A model generated the notes under the pieces. The model did not search any database, was not told the DNA's origin, and saw nothing but the letters and a program-made list of their open reading frames with translations. Positions 63,381 through 64,000 of a DNA stretch of 64,000 nt are shown here, in pieces. Position 1 is the stretch's first letter. Every line of letters starts with the position of its first letter. The position numbers and the translations under genes were made by a program. Source of the stretch: Viscum album (Eukaryota; Streptophyta; Magnoliopsida; Santalales; Viscaceae); assembly GCA_963277665.1 (NCBI GenBank), contig OY728166.1:545473219-545537218 (forward strand), in the 5' to 3' direction.

Positions 63381-64000
63381 ATTCCATCTTCAAAATTTTA
63401 AATTGAACATCAAAAGTTGATTCTTGATAATTCCCTTACGGAAATCAACATCAGAAATATGGATAATAAAATATCAACCTAAAATGGTTAATGAAGATGA
63501 GGTGGTCACCCCAAAAACTATGCTTTCGAATGAGGTGACATTAGTTGGATGAAAAAATTGGACATGAAAGAAAAATCTAACTACGATGTTCTAAATGATC
63601 ATAATAGAGGACATGTTCATATGAATGTAGATTACTACAAAACAATAAACTAAAAATATAAATTTATCAATATTATCATTAATAATGATAGTTGGAAAAC
63701 ATTTTATTTAAGACCATTTTCCTTGAGTTAAGGAATTATTCCACTCTATAAGATTATAAATATACATTTATACTTATAATGATTTCATTTTATTGTAGTT
63801 TAACTATAAATACCTAATCACATAGCATGGTTTATGCCATTTTTTGAAGCAATGAATTTACCTCTAAAATATCATATAATGATCAACACAAACCATTTCA
63901 TAAATGGTTAAAAAATTCCAAAATATAATGATTCAACACATTATAATGAAGTCCTCTAAATTCCAAGGATGGACTTATCATTAACCACTAATTAATAAGA
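63381..64000 (-). mobile_element. Gypsy-4 internal 3' end, cut by window edge
   Basis: By position this is the 3' end of the internal region of the element owning LTR G. No integrase or chromodomain motif can be read in either strand, so decay or spacer sequence is likely. The element continues beyond the window. Confidence 0.5.

Overview
This window looks like plant heterochromatin made almost entirely of old, nested LTR retrotransposons. I see no intact cellular gene. The sequence is very A+T-rich (about three quarters by eye, not computed). CpG is scarce and TG/CA abundant, as expected of long-methylated DNA. The lineages present are typical of flowering plants: Tekay/Del-like Ty3-gypsy chromoviruses with 3-4.9 kb LTRs, Sirevirus-like Ty1-copia elements with an extra ORF after pol, and a tRNA-derived SINE. 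Heavy decay and deep nesting suggest a large genome that removes DNA slowly; the species cannot be named from the sequence.

Layout, left to right. 1-1337: 3' end of a gypsy internal region (+), carrying a SINE. 1338-5875: long LTR 'A' (+). 5876-7788: internal remnant containing a much younger ~550 bp tandem duplication. 7789-12347 plus 24424-~24840: LTR 'B' (+), split by a complete 12.1 kb Sirevirus-like copia element on the minus strand (12348-24423). ~24840-26255 plus 36593-39880: LTR 'E' (-), split by a complete 10.3 kb gypsy element on the minus strand (26256-36592) that keeps only gag. 39881-40574: unassigned. 40575-51351: gypsy element on the plus strand with a clear tRNA-Met primer binding site and gag/protease/RT remnants; its right LTR holds a 2.7 kb insertion. 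51352-55182: LTR 'F' plus an integrase C-terminus/chromodomain remnant (-). 55183-59802: 3' part of a second Sirevirus-like copia (-). 59803-64000: another gypsy LTR 'G' (-) that interrupts the RNase H gene of that copia.

Relative ages follow from the nesting. The gypsy LTR family (A, B, C, D, E, G and probably F) is the old substrate. Copia-1 cut into B, the gag-only element cut into E, copia-2 cut into the F element, and the G element cut into copia-2. Coding regions are full of stops and frameshifts, so function is read from family resemblance across frames.

The most interesting signals are non-coding: a CGTACG-centred motif repeated in tandem ~190-200 bp units inside the gypsy LTRs; conserved perfect palindromes in the LTR 3' region; minisatellites in the copia LTR and next to pol; a two-member SINE family with identical box spacing; and a gag-only retrotransposon whose LTRs exceed its internal region. 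I found no new defence system, operon or cellular pathway.
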